Positions 43,192-51,221 of a stretch of 64,000 nucleotides of DNA are shown here, piece after piece (positions within the stretch are counted from its first letter, which is position 1; every line of letters starts with the position of its first letter). Under the pieces are notes generated by a model, which was not told the DNA's origin, did no database searches, and was given only the letters and a program-made list of their open reading frames with translations. Origin of the DNA: CAVVMA01 sp963788205 (GTDB lineage: Bacteria; Desulfobacterota; Binatia; Binatales; Binataceae); contig CAWBGG010000006.1 of assembly GCA_963788205.1 (NCBI GenBank), positions 1 through 64,000 on the forward strand. Direction: 5' to 3'. A program made the translations under genes and the position numbers.

Positions 43192-43207
43192 GTATCATTT
43201 TTGATAC
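43192..43207. promoter_or_regulatory. Palindromic operator of the HigB/HigA-type locus
   Basis: GTATCA-TTTT-TGATAC is a perfect inverted repeat nine bases before the toxin ATG. On the minus strand it contains a GATACT -10-like hexamer. This is the expected site for autoregulation by the antitoxin. Confidence 0.6.
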
Positions 43208-43293
43208 GTGTCTTCAATGCGCTTGGTCATCAACAGGCGCGGTTCATTGCGCCCTTGACTGATTGGGCGGGCCCTGTCGAAACTGCATTAAAC

Positions 43294-44685
43294 ATGTCTG
43301 AGCTAATCGAGGCAGCGGCCGAGCCTGCGGGCCCGCGCCGCCAGGCCGCGCCATTGCCGCCGCCTGACCGGCTGCGCCGCGAGATCTGGGCGTTGTCGTG
43401 GCCGGTGATCCTGTCGTTCGGACTCGATTCGGTGCTGGGCCTCGCCTCGATGCTGATGGTGGGGCGGCTCGGACCCGAGGCGGTCGGCGCGGTGGGCCTG
43501 GGCACCCAGGTGCTCGGGGCGGTGCGGGCCGGAATCGCCGCGATCGGCACCGGCACGGTCGCCCTGGTCGCGCGTGACGTGGGCGGCGGCGACCACGAAC
43601 ACGCCGAAATCGTGCTCACCCAATCGGTGGTGTTCGGGGTGATCATCTCCAGCCTGGTCGCGATTCCGGTGATCGTGTTCGCGCCCCAGGCGATGGCGCT
43701 GTTCCATGTCGAGGGGCGGATGGCCGACCTCGGCACGCGTTACCTGCGGGTGGTGATGCTGTCGGAGCCGTTCCAGGGAATCTTTTTGATGTGCGCGTCG
43801 GGCCTGCGCGGCGCCGGTGACACGCGCACGCCGCTATGGATCGGCGGGATTATCGACGTAATCGCGATCGGCCTGAACTACGTGCTGATCTTCGGCAAGC
43901 TCGGCCTGCCCGCGATGGGCGTGGACGGCTCGGCGGTGGCGGCGCTGATCGCGATTTCGATCGGCGGGGCGCTGTTTTTCTGGGCGCTCTCGTTCCAGGG
44001 GTCGGTGCTGCGCTTCCGCTGGCGCCGGATCTGGCCCGACTTCGAGCTGGCCTGGCGGATTATCAAGGTCGGCTATCCGGCGGCGATCGAACAGCTCATC
44101 ATACAATTTGGCTTTTTTGCCTACGTAAGGTTTGTGGCCAGCTACGGCGACAAGCCGGTCGCCGCGTACTTTATCGGTGTGCGGATTCTGGCGCTTTCGT
44201 TCCTACCGGGCTTCGGCTTCTCGGCGGCCGCGGCGACGCTGGTGGGGCAGGGACTCGGCGCCGGCGATCGCAAGTTCTCGCGGCGCGCGGGATGGCATAC
44301 CACCTACATGGCGATCGCGATGATGACCGGGCTCGGCCTGGTGATCTATATATTCGCGCGTCAGATCGCCGTGCTGTTCATCGCCGATCCGGCGGTGATC
44401 GCGCTGACGATCACGTTCATCTATGCGCTCAGCGCGGCGCAACCGCTGATGGCGATCGACTGGACGCTGACCGGCGCGCTACGCGGCGCCGGCGACACGC
44501 AGTTCCCGCTGTTCGCCTCGGTCGCCGGCTTCTATGGGTTGCGGCTCGCGCTGACGATCCTGATCGTGCATTACCACGGCCCGGTGAGCCTGGTGTGGTG
44601 GTCGCTGATCGCAGACTACATCATACGCTCGGCGCTCAAGTCGGCGCGCTTCTGGTCCGGCCGCTGGGAGAACGTCGAGGTGTGA
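43294..44685 (+). CDS. MATE family efflux transporter
   Basis: This is a 463-residue membrane protein with twelve helices in two homologous halves. The MATE features include LSWPVILSFGLDSVLGLASM in the first helix, MLMVGRLGPEAVGAVGLG, and LRGAGDTRTPLWIGGI in the first half, mirrored by LRGAGDTQFPLFASV in the second. It exports drugs or metabolites against Na+ or H+. The ATG at 43294 gives a normal length; the longer frame begins in the toxin operator. Confidence 0.94.
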   Translation: MSELIEAAAEPAGPRRQAAPLPPPDRLRREIWALSWPVILSFGLDSVLGLASMLMVGRLGPEAVGAVGLGTQVLGAVRAGIAAIGTGTVALVARDVGGGDHEHAEIVLTQSVVFGVIISSLVAIPVIVFAPQAMALFHVEGRMADLGTRYLRVVMLSEPFQGIFLMCASGLRGAGDTRTPLWIGGIIDVIAIGLNYVLIFGKLGLPAMGVDGSAVAALIAISIGGALFFWALSFQGSVLRFRWRRIWPDFELAWRIIKVGYPAAIEQLIIQFGFFAYVRFVASYGDKPVAAYFIGVRILALSFLPGFGFSAAAATLVGQGLGAGDRKFSRRAGWHTTYMAIAMMTGLGLVIYIFARQIAVLFIADPAVIALTITFIYALSAAQPLMAIDWTLTGALRGAGDTQFPLFASVAGFYGLRLALTILIVHYHGPVSLVWWSLIADYIIRSALKSARFWSGRWENVEV

Positions 44686-44712
44686 CGCGCGGTCGCGCGA
44701 CGGCGAATCAAG

Positions 44713-44904
44713 TCAACCGGCGCGGCGCACGCGCGCAGGCCGGGTTTGAAGTTTTGCGTCGACCAGCCGATCGATGGCTTCTCTGACAACGTCAGCGATC
44801 GAACGCCGCTCCTCGAACGCGATTCGTCGAAGAACTTCGTGCTGCTCGCTTTCGATCGCGGCAAACAAGGTCACCGGCGACTTGAGTTTCTTTTCACGTG
44901 CCAT
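44713..44904 (-). CDS. Ribbon-helix-helix (CopG-like) protein
   Basis: This is a 63-residue basic protein. After a Lys-rich start, VTLFAAIESEQHEVLRRIAF forms the strand and first helix of a ribbon-helix-helix fold, and RSIADVVREAIDRLV forms the second helix. The size and fold are those of antitoxins or small repressors. It begins 12 bases after the 130-residue protein gene ends, in the same direction, so the two probably form one unit. See that entry and the findings. Confidence 0.72.
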   Translation of the reverse strand: MAREKKLKSPVTLFAAIESEQHEVLRRIAFEERRSIADVVREAIDRLVDAKLQTRPARVRRAG

Positions 44905-44916
44905 TGGAGATAAATC

Positions 44917-45309
44917 TCATCGATGCTTTGTTTTTCCTCGGACAATTATCTCGCTTCTGATCGCCAACGTTTCGACCGGACCCACAAACTTCAGATAAAT
45001 GGCTTCCTGCTCGAACCTTTCGCTCAGCACCGTTTCGGCGTACCTACGAAGCCAGGAGCGCGACCGGGCGGTGTCTGGGACGTCAACTTCGAGTAGCGCC
45101 AGTGTGTCCTGATGAAGGATGCCGTTGTTCCACCACAGTCCTTTGGCTTCTCCCTCCGCGAACCGGAACAAGGTTCCGCCTCCAAACCGGAGCGAGATCT
45201 CGTTGGCTGTCAGAAGAAATTTTTCGTCTTCAACCGCCTTGCGCACGCCACCCTCGTCGGCGTTGTAGTACACCGGCAACGGGATGAGCACCGTCACCAC
45301 TTGGTTCAT
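44917..45309 (-). CDS. Unrecognised 130-residue protein paired with an RHH gene
   Basis: This protein begins MNQVVTVLIPLPVYYNADEG and continues with TANEISLRFGGGTLFRF, GEAKGLWWNNGILHQDTLAL and a C-terminal helix (WLRRYAETVLSERFEQEAIY). It is alpha/beta in appearance and has no signal peptide or membrane segment. I do not recognise the family. AAGGAGG precedes the ATG, so it is well expressed if transcribed. A toxin role is suggested only by its small size and the RHH gene directly downstream; a metabolic role cannot be excluded. Confidence 0.68.
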   Translation of the reverse strand: MNQVVTVLIPLPVYYNADEGGVRKAVEDEKFLLTANEISLRFGGGTLFRFAEGEAKGLWWNNGILHQDTLALLEVDVPDTARSRSWLRRYAETVLSERFEQEAIYLKFVGPVETLAIRSEIIVRGKTKHR

Positions 45310-45379
45310 ATGTCAACCTCCTTCATCCATAACACCCTCCCAAGCCCAACACCGAGGTTGACTGACCAATCCTGCAATC

Positions 45380-45392
45380 ATACTAGTATAAT
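45380..45392. promoter_or_regulatory. Palindromic overlapping promoters at the recD2 divergence
   Basis: ATACTAGTAT (45380-45389) is a perfect palindrome between the divergent 130-residue protein gene and recD2. It overlaps a perfect TATAAT (45387-45392) pointing to recD2 and, on the other strand, TATACT pointing to the 130-residue protein gene. No good -35 is found for either at 16-18 bases. Confidence 0.5.
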
Positions 45393-45401
45393 CGCATAAA
45401 A

Positions 45402-47627
45402 GTGTCAACCGACAACCTGCGACCGCGATTGCCGTTTCCCGTTGACGCGGCCGCCGCGGCCAGGAACCCGAATGCTCCCGACGCGATCGAGGGGACGCTC
45501 GACCAGATCCTCTTTGCCAACGATGAGAACGGCTACGCGGTCGCGATCGTCAAGGTCGACAGCGGCGCGGGCGACTATCAGGACGTAACCGTGGTCGGAA
45601 GCCTGGCCGGACTCGAAGTGGGTTCGACCATCCGTGCCGCCGGCCGCTACGAGACTCATCCGCGCTACGGCAAGCAGTTCAAGGTTGCCGACTTCGAAAC
45701 GCTGCGCCCGGCCAGCGTCGGCGCGTTGGAGCGCTACCTGTCGCACGAGATCAAGGGCGTGGGACCGCGGCTGGCGCGCAAGATCGTCGAGCATTTCGGC
45801 GTCGCGCTCGGCGAGGTCCTCGACAACCAGCCCGATCGCCTGCGCGAGGTGCGCGGGCTCTCGCGCGTGGTGGTGGCGCGAATCGCGGCCGCCTGGCGCG
45901 ATTCGTCGGGACTGCGCGAGCTGACGGTGTTTCTGCGCGGTCACGGGATCGCGGCGGCCTTCGCGCGGCGGATTCACAAGCTCTACGGCCGCGAGTCGCT
46001 CGAGACGATCCGCCGCGATCCATATCTGCTGGCCCGCACGATCAAGGGCATTGGCTTCCGCACCGCCGACGCGGTTGCGAATCGGCTCGGAATCCCTCGC
46101 AACTCGCCCGAACGCGCGCGCGCCGCGGCGCTCTACCTGCTCGAACGGATGGCCGAAGAGGGACACGCCTACGCGCCGCTGGAATATCTGGAAGCGAGCT
46201 TTCGCTCGCAGCTCGAGATGGAGCCGGGGCTGGTCGAGGCCGCGGTTGCGGAGCTGGCCTTAAGCGGCGACGCGGTGGTCGAGGAGGCCGGCGGTTCGCG
46301 CGCCGTATACCTGACGCGGTTGCATCAGGCCGAGACCAACCTCGCGACGCGGATTCACGCGCTGGTGGCCGGGCGCGCGCTCGGCGGCGCGATCGTCGAG
46401 CGCGCGCTCAAAGCGGCCGAGCATCACGGCGAGACGGTACTTTCGGCGGAGCAGAAAACGGCGCTGCGCTATGCGCTCCTCAGCCGCGTCAGCGTGATCA
46501 CCGGCGGCCCGGGCACCGGCAAGACCACGCTGCTGCGCTCGCTGCTCACCGCGCTCGATGTAGCCGGTCTCAAGCCGACGCTGGCCGCGCCGACCGGGCG
46601 AGCGGCGCGCCGCCTGGCCGAGGCGACCGGCCGCGACGCGAAGACGATCCATCGATTGCTCGAATACGCGCCGGAGAGCGGGACCTTTATTCGCAACGAG
46701 TCGTTTCCATTGCGGACCAACTATCTGGTGATCGACGAGGCCTCGATGATGGACCTCGAGCTGGCCTCAAGCGTGCTCTCGGCCCTGATGCCCAACAGCT
46801 CGCTGCTGCTGGTCGGCGATCGCGATCAGTTGCCGTCGGTGGGGCCGGGCAGCGTGCTCAAGGACGTCATCGCCTCGGGCCTGGTTGCCGTCGCCGAGCT
46901 GCGCGAGGTCTATCGGCAGGCGCGCCAGAGCCTGATCATCGCCAACGCCCATCGCGTGAATCGCGGTGAGCCTCCCCAGATCACCAACGATACGGCCGGC
47001 GACTTCTTTTTTTTCGAGCGCAGCGCGCCCGAAGATGTCGTCGCGACGATCAGGGAGCTGGTGCACAATCGGCTGGCGGGCAAGTTCGGGATTCGCGACG
47101 CGCGCGATATCCAGGTGATCACGCCGATGAATCGCGGGCCGCTCGGCACCCAGGCGCTCAATCGCGAGCTGCAACAATTGCTCAATCCCACAGGGCGCGG
47201 CGTGCGCGCCGGCGAGCGTGAAATCCGCCACGGCGACCGAGTAATCCAGTTGCGCAACAACTACGACAAGGGCGTGTTCAACGGCGAGATCGGACGGGTC
47301 AGCGCGGTCGATTCCGAAAAGGGCAAGGTCGAGGTGGCGTTCGAGGAAACCTCGGCCTTGTACGACCTTTCCGATCTGGACGAGATCGGACTCGCCTATG
47401 CGATCTCGGTCCACAAGAGCCAGGGCAGCCAGTATCCGGCGGTCGTGATGCCGCTTCATCAGAGCCATTACCTGATGCTGCGGCGCAATCTCCTCTACAC
47501 CGCGATCACGCGGGCCGAGAAGGTATGCGTGCTGGTCGGGACGCGCAACGCGCTCGCGCAGGCGGTGCGCAACGAGGAGGAGCGCCGCCGCTTCAGCCGC
47601 CTGGCGGAGCGGCTGAGGGTGGACTGA
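45402..47627 (+). CDS. recD2: RecD2 family ATP-dependent DNA helicase
   Basis: This is a 741-residue superfamily 1B helicase, the length of RecD2 (not RecBCD RecD). The N-terminal OB/HhH part (about 1-340) holds a helix-hairpin-helix region SHEIKGVGPRLARKIVEHFG. The helicase core has Walker A GGPGTGKTTLL at about 368, Q-like LAAPTGRAARRL, DEASMMDLE, LVGDRDQLPSVGPGSVL and AYAISVHKSQGSQYP. It unwinds 5'-tailed DNA and takes part in repair. The GTG start lies only 9 bases after a TATAAT and has no Shine-Dalgarno site, so the message may be leaderless. Confidence 0.94.
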   Translation: MSTDNLRPRLPFPVDAAAAARNPNAPDAIEGTLDQILFANDENGYAVAIVKVDSGAGDYQDVTVVGSLAGLEVGSTIRAAGRYETHPRYGKQFKVADFETLRPASVGALERYLSHEIKGVGPRLARKIVEHFGVALGEVLDNQPDRLREVRGLSRVVVARIAAAWRDSSGLRELTVFLRGHGIAAAFARRIHKLYGRESLETIRRDPYLLARTIKGIGFRTADAVANRLGIPRNSPERARAAALYLLERMAEEGHAYAPLEYLEASFRSQLEMEPGLVEAAVAELALSGDAVVEEAGGSRAVYLTRLHQAETNLATRIHALVAGRALGGAIVERALKAAEHHGETVLSAEQKTALRYALLSRVSVITGGPGTGKTTLLRSLLTALDVAGLKPTLAAPTGRAARRLAEATGRDAKTIHRLLEYAPESGTFIRNESFPLRTNYLVIDEASMMDLELASSVLSALMPNSSLLLVGDRDQLPSVGPGSVLKDVIASGLVAVAELREVYRQARQSLIIANAHRVNRGEPPQITNDTAGDFFFFERSAPEDVVATIRELVHNRLAGKFGIRDARDIQVITPMNRGPLGTQALNRELQQLLNPTGRGVRAGEREIRHGDRVIQLRNNYDKGVFNGEIGRVSAVDSEKGKVEVAFEETSALYDLSDLDEIGLAYAISVHKSQGSQYPAVVMPLHQSHYLMLRRNLLYTAITRAEKVCVLVGTRNALAQAVRNEEERRRFSRLAERLRVD

Positions 47628-47709
47628 TCGCGACGCCGGACGCAGCCGCAAAATTCCTGTAACCGCCGCGGCGTTCGCGCGTCTTTTAGAAACTGTAGAC
47701 GCCCCCTCT

Positions 47710-47743
47710 CGACGCGCCCGGCGTCATCGTCCGGCGCGCGTCG
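47710..47743. terminator. Hairpin between convergent recD2 and beta-propeller gene
   Basis: A 12-bp stem with one bulged C (47710-47721 with 47731-47743) lies between the ends of two convergent genes. No T-tract follows on either side, so terminator function is only possible. Confidence 0.3.
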
Positions 47744-47824
47744 GCGTTGCCAACCAAGGGGGCGCGTCGCAGCGCCTGCGGCGGATCGTTCGTCCTCCCG
47801 GCGATCCGCCGCTCTTTCAAACCC

Positions 47825-49303
47825 TCACTTTTTGCCCGTGCCCTTGAGCAAGACGGTCAGCGACGGATTGCTGGCGTTGCTTGTAACTTTCAAGCTTCCT
47901 TTGAGGGTTCCCGTGCCTTTCGGCGTGAACGTAATCGAGATCTTGCACTTCTGACCGGCGCTCAGCGGACCGACACACGCACCACCTGGGACAGCGAAGT
48001 CGCCACTCGCGAGGACGCCTATAACAGTGATGGTGTGATTTTGTTTCTTGGTCTTGGCGTTGGTCAATGTCACGACCTGAGCCTTGCTGGTCGTGCCTTC
48101 GGCTCGCTCAGCGAACGTGAGGGAGGTGGCGCTCGCGGCGAGCTTGGCCGCAACCGGCGCCGGCGTCGGAGTCGGCGACGGGGTCGGGCTGGGGGTTGGC
48201 GTAGGCGTCGGGGTTGGGGTTTGGCTTGTAGGCTGTTCAGGGCCGATCGCTATTCCCGCAGGCAAACCAAGTCCGGTGGCGGGTCCGGCAATGGTAGCAC
48301 TCGGCGCGACGTTCCCGTTGCTGCCGGTCGGATAGGCCGTCACAGTGTCGCTGTGGAAGTTCGCCACGTAGATGTTGCCGCCGACGTCCAAGGCGATACC
48401 AGAGGGCACGCTGAGACCCGTATTGGAACCATCGATAGTCGAACTCGGCGGGGCGTTGAAGTTGCTCCCGGCCGGATAAACCGTCACCGTGTCGGGGCCC
48501 GGATCTTCGCTCTGGCTGCCGTCCTCTGTGGCGTAGATGTTGCCGCTGGCGTCTACGGCGATACCACCACACTCGTCGAGACCCGAGTTCGCGAAGAGCA
48601 AGAAACAGGACTCGCCGGATAGGGGCGAGGTACAGACCGTCAGGAATCCCGCTAAAGCCGTGCCTAATCCGAGGCTCGCGACGTAGACGTTCCCGCTGGC
48701 GTTCAAGGCGATACCAACGGCAGCGTCCAGGCTGGACCCGATAGTCGAACTCGGTGCGGTGTCTCCGTTGCTCCGGGCCGGATAGACCGTCACCGCGTTG
48801 CTTTCCAGAGAACTGGCGGGGGCTCCTGCCGCTTCGAAGTTCGAAACGTAGATATTCCCGCTGGCGTCTAGGGCAATACCAAGGGGATAATTGAGACCGG
48901 TATTGGAACCACCGATAGTGGAGCTCGGCGCCACGTTCCCGCTGCTCCCGGCCGGATAGACCGTCACCGTGTTCCCCTCGGAGTTCGCGACGTAGATGTT
49001 GCCGCTGCCGTCCAAGGCGATACCCTCGGGATAGTTGAGACCCGTATTAGAACCGCCGATAGTGGCGCTCGGCGTGACGTTTCCGTTGCTCCCGGCCGGA
49101 TAGACCGTCACCGTGTTCCTGTAGACGTTCGTGACATAAATGCTCCCGCCTGTGTTGCTGAGACCCGGAGCGGCCGCGTTGCCGGTCGACGCGCCCGAGC
49201 GCGGCGCGAACGCAAGCATCGCGATCGCTCCGGCGATCGCGCCAAACGCGAGCAGCGCGCCCACCCACGCACCCCATCGCTGCAAATCGGATTTCAGCCG
49301 CAT
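47825..49303 (-). CDS. Secreted NHL-type beta-propeller with C-terminal ASH domain
   Basis: This 492-residue exported protein has an N-terminal membrane/signal segment (WVGALLAFGAIAGAIAMLAF). Six propeller blades of about 50 residues follow (about 50-355), each with GIALD-x-SGNIYVAN and TVTVYPAGSNGN-type strands. Next is a Thr/Pro-Ser/Pro linker (about 360-388). A final domain of about 100 residues has the choice-of-anchor / ASPM-SPD2-Hydin (ASH) pattern (CKISITFTPKGTGTLKGSL). The ASH domain may hold the protein at the cell surface. The second such protein at 53085 has the same parts in the reverse order. The ligand is unknown. Confidence 0.82.
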   Translation of the reverse strand: MRLKSDLQRWGAWVGALLAFGAIAGAIAMLAFAPRSGASTGNAAAPGLSNTGGSIYVTNVYRNTVTVYPAGSNGNVTPSATIGGSNTGLNYPEGIALDGSGNIYVANSEGNTVTVYPAGSSGNVAPSSTIGGSNTGLNYPLGIALDASGNIYVSNFEAAGAPASSLESNAVTVYPARSNGDTAPSSTIGSSLDAAVGIALNASGNVYVASLGLGTALAGFLTVCTSPLSGESCFLLFANSGLDECGGIAVDASGNIYATEDGSQSEDPGPDTVTVYPAGSNFNAPPSSTIDGSNTGLSVPSGIALDVGGNIYVANFHSDTVTAYPTGSNGNVAPSATIAGPATGLGLPAGIAIGPEQPTSQTPTPTPTPTPSPTPSPTPTPAPVAAKLAASATSLTFAERAEGTTSKAQVVTLTNAKTKKQNHTITVIGVLASGDFAVPGGACVGPLSAGQKCKISITFTPKGTGTLKGSLKVTSNASNPSLTVLLKGTGKK

Positions 49304-49442
49304 GTTTTCCGCAGAGCACGACAGGTGCGCTTAACGCATTTCCCCGACATCCTGCAAACCTTACCTCAGTCGCGAGTATCTAAAACTTGACTCTTGCGGA
49401 AGCTGTGATGCATGCATGGGCGACCTGAGGAAGAACGGGCTG

Positions 49443-50054
49443 CTAAGCAATTCCATCGTCAGCCGCCCGCAGCACATTTCTCGCCGCGTCTTGGAAGGTA
49501 ACGCGCCACTCCCGCCGCGATTGTTTTGCCGACTTCTCGCTGACCGGCAGTGTAAAGCTGAGTATTCCGTACGCGTGCGCCCCCTGTTCTATTGGCCGCT
49601 TCTGCGGGTCGAGGTTTTCTCCATCAAAATGGAATCTCCGTTCCCAAGCCCGCACGCCCGGCTCCCTTCCAACAGTAAGTGTCCAATCGGTTGCCACAGT
49701 GGGTGGTCCGCTATTGAAGATATGCGTATTGATCAAGACCGCGGTTACTTTAGGGCCGCGCTGAAAGTAGTTCGTGCCCGCAATGGATGCCCTCAGCCCA
49801 CTCAGCCGAAATTGCTCAAACTCGCGGGCATTTTATTTCGATCCTGGCGTTCTTTCTTCCAAATTCTATAGACAGCGACGAGCAAGCCGAGCGCGATGAC
49901 CAACAAAAAGGCCCACGCTGGTGGCACCCTGCTGGGTCAGATAGCCCACAAGCGACAAAATCGCCGCGCCCCCGCCATAGAGGCAATAGGCCCAAGCTTC
50001 CGAGAAGACTGACCGTGTGAATGTCCATACGCCGATTGGCTTTTCCTCAAACAT
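49443..50054 (-). pseudogene. Membrane protein gene with two frameshifts
   Basis: Three frames join into one plausible 203-residue protein. From the ATG at 50054, MFEEKPIGVWTFTRSVFSEA leads to a hydrophobic helix (GGGAAILSLVGYL). After a shift near 49920, WAFLLVIALGLLVAVYRIW gives a second helix. After another at a run of four A (about 49830), EFEQFRLSGLRASIAGTNYF leads to a soluble C-terminal domain ending at 49443. The total length stays a multiple of three, which supports two compensating shifts. I do not recognise the family. Confidence 0.6.
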
Positions 50055-50178
50055 TTCCGCGCTCGCTCTCGGGGCTGATTATGTCGCCGCGTCGCGCAAG
50101 AACCAAGTCCTAGATATTCGTCACTCCAGCCGTCGCCCCTCGCGATGTGGGATCCGGAGCCAGACTGTCCGCCGAATT

Positions 50179-50652
50179 TCACTCGCGGGGTGGGCGGGTG
50201 CGTTTCCCCTTAGTGGGCGCGAGCTTACGCAGCGCTTCGATAGTCGCCTCGGCCTCGACCCGGATCGCGTCAGGATCGTGGCCGCTCTGCTCGGCGATAC
50301 GCTCGACCTCTGCGATTGTCTTTGCATAGTCATTCCTGAAGCGGCGGTTGATTTCCTTCCACGGAATTCCGGCCAGCGCGTCGATCACATTGGCCGGCGG
50401 CGCGGGAATCAGGCCGCGCTTGATCAGGACCGCGATCGCCGGATAGCCAAGATAGCCCTGCCAGTACGAGGCGTTGTCGTTCGAGGAGACCTCGCGTCCG
50501 TCCTGCGATGCTTCGACCTGGTAAGTTTTGTTCCCCTCAGACGATGTGACCGACGCGCCAGTCGCGTTCTCGATTCGGATGCGTCCGTCGCCCAGCGCGC
50601 CCATCGCTTCGTAGACCTTCACCAGCGGCGGCATTTTCCATGGCATCGGCAT
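50179..50652 (-). CDS. Conserved hypothetical protein
   Basis: This 157-residue soluble protein has no signal peptide and no known motif. It has a mixed N-terminal half (KVYEAMGALGDGRIRIE, then TYQVEASQDGREVSSNDNAS) and a helical C-terminal half (PAIAVLIKRGLIPAPPANVI, later AKTIAEVERIAEQSG), ending in a basic tail. The middle segment YWQGYLGYPAIAVLI recalls hypothetical proteins of soil bacteria. The start at 50652 is the first ATG that gives a compact protein; an ATG two codons later is possible. It is divergent from the VOC gene. Confidence 0.55.
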   Translation of the reverse strand: MPMPWKMPPLVKVYEAMGALGDGRIRIENATGASVTSSEGNKTYQVEASQDGREVSSNDNASYWQGYLGYPAIAVLIKRGLIPAPPANVIDALAGIPWKEINRRFRNDYAKTIAEVERIAEQSGHDPDAIRVEAEATIEALRKLAPTKGKRTRPPRE

Positions 50653-50744
50653 GCGAGCAGAATTACCACTAACGCCTTCGGGCCGCACGGCCTTTGTCGC
50701 GCAACGCCTTTGTCGATAGCCCGCCGGCGTCGTACTATCTGTCC

Positions 50745-51195
50745 ATGGCAAACGCACCGATCGGCAAGCTCGACCATCTGGGAATTGCGGTTAAGAGCGT
50801 TGCGGAGGCACGCAAGTTTTTCGAAGAGATCCTCGGCGCACGCTTGCTCTACGACGGCGACCATCCTGCGGCCGGCTACAAGCTTTGCGAGCTGGATCTC
50901 AACGGCTTTACGATCGAGCCTCCTGGAGCCGCTCGGACCCAACGGCGAATTCCTGCGCAAATTTATCGAGAAGCGCGGCGAAGGGATGCATCATCTGACC
51001 TTCAACGTGCCGAATGCGAAGCACAAGGCCGCCGAGCTCAAGGCCGCCGGCGTGCGCGTGATCGACGAGACCCAATGGTCGGCCGACTCGTTCGAGGCTT
51101 TCATTTCGCCGCGCAGCGCCCACGGCGTGCTGATCCAGATCGGCTCGGGCTATCCCACGCTCGCCAACGATCCGGCGTGGTTGAAGAAGGAATAG
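50745..51195 (+). pseudogene. VOC-family (methylmalonyl-CoA epimerase-like) gene with a frameshift
   Basis: The first frame gives GKLDHLGIAVKSVAEARKFF and AGYKLCELDLNGFTIE, a vicinal-oxygen-chelate fold start of the methylmalonyl-CoA epimerase type with His in DHLGIAV. One extra C near 50919-50921 moves the rest to another frame, which continues LLEPLGPNGEFLRKFIEKRG, then GMHHLTFNVPN and a C-terminal domain to 51195. Removing one base restores a 149-residue protein of normal length. It lies 26 bases before the acyl-CoA ligase. A sequencing error is a real possibility. Confidence 0.8.
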
Positions 51196-51221
51196 GGCGA
51201 CTTTCTTACGGAGCCAATGCG

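Noticed and set aside
43201..43293. N-terminal extension of the MATE gene
   Set aside because: It starts inside the palindromic operator of the toxin locus and adds residues not seen in MATE proteins. The ATG at 43294 gives normal length.
48170..48235. Tandem GTCGGGGTTGG-type repeats as a possible CRISPR or minisatellite
   Set aside because: They are the codons of the Thr/Pro-Ser/Pro linker in the minus-strand propeller gene, with no spacers and no regular unit outside it.
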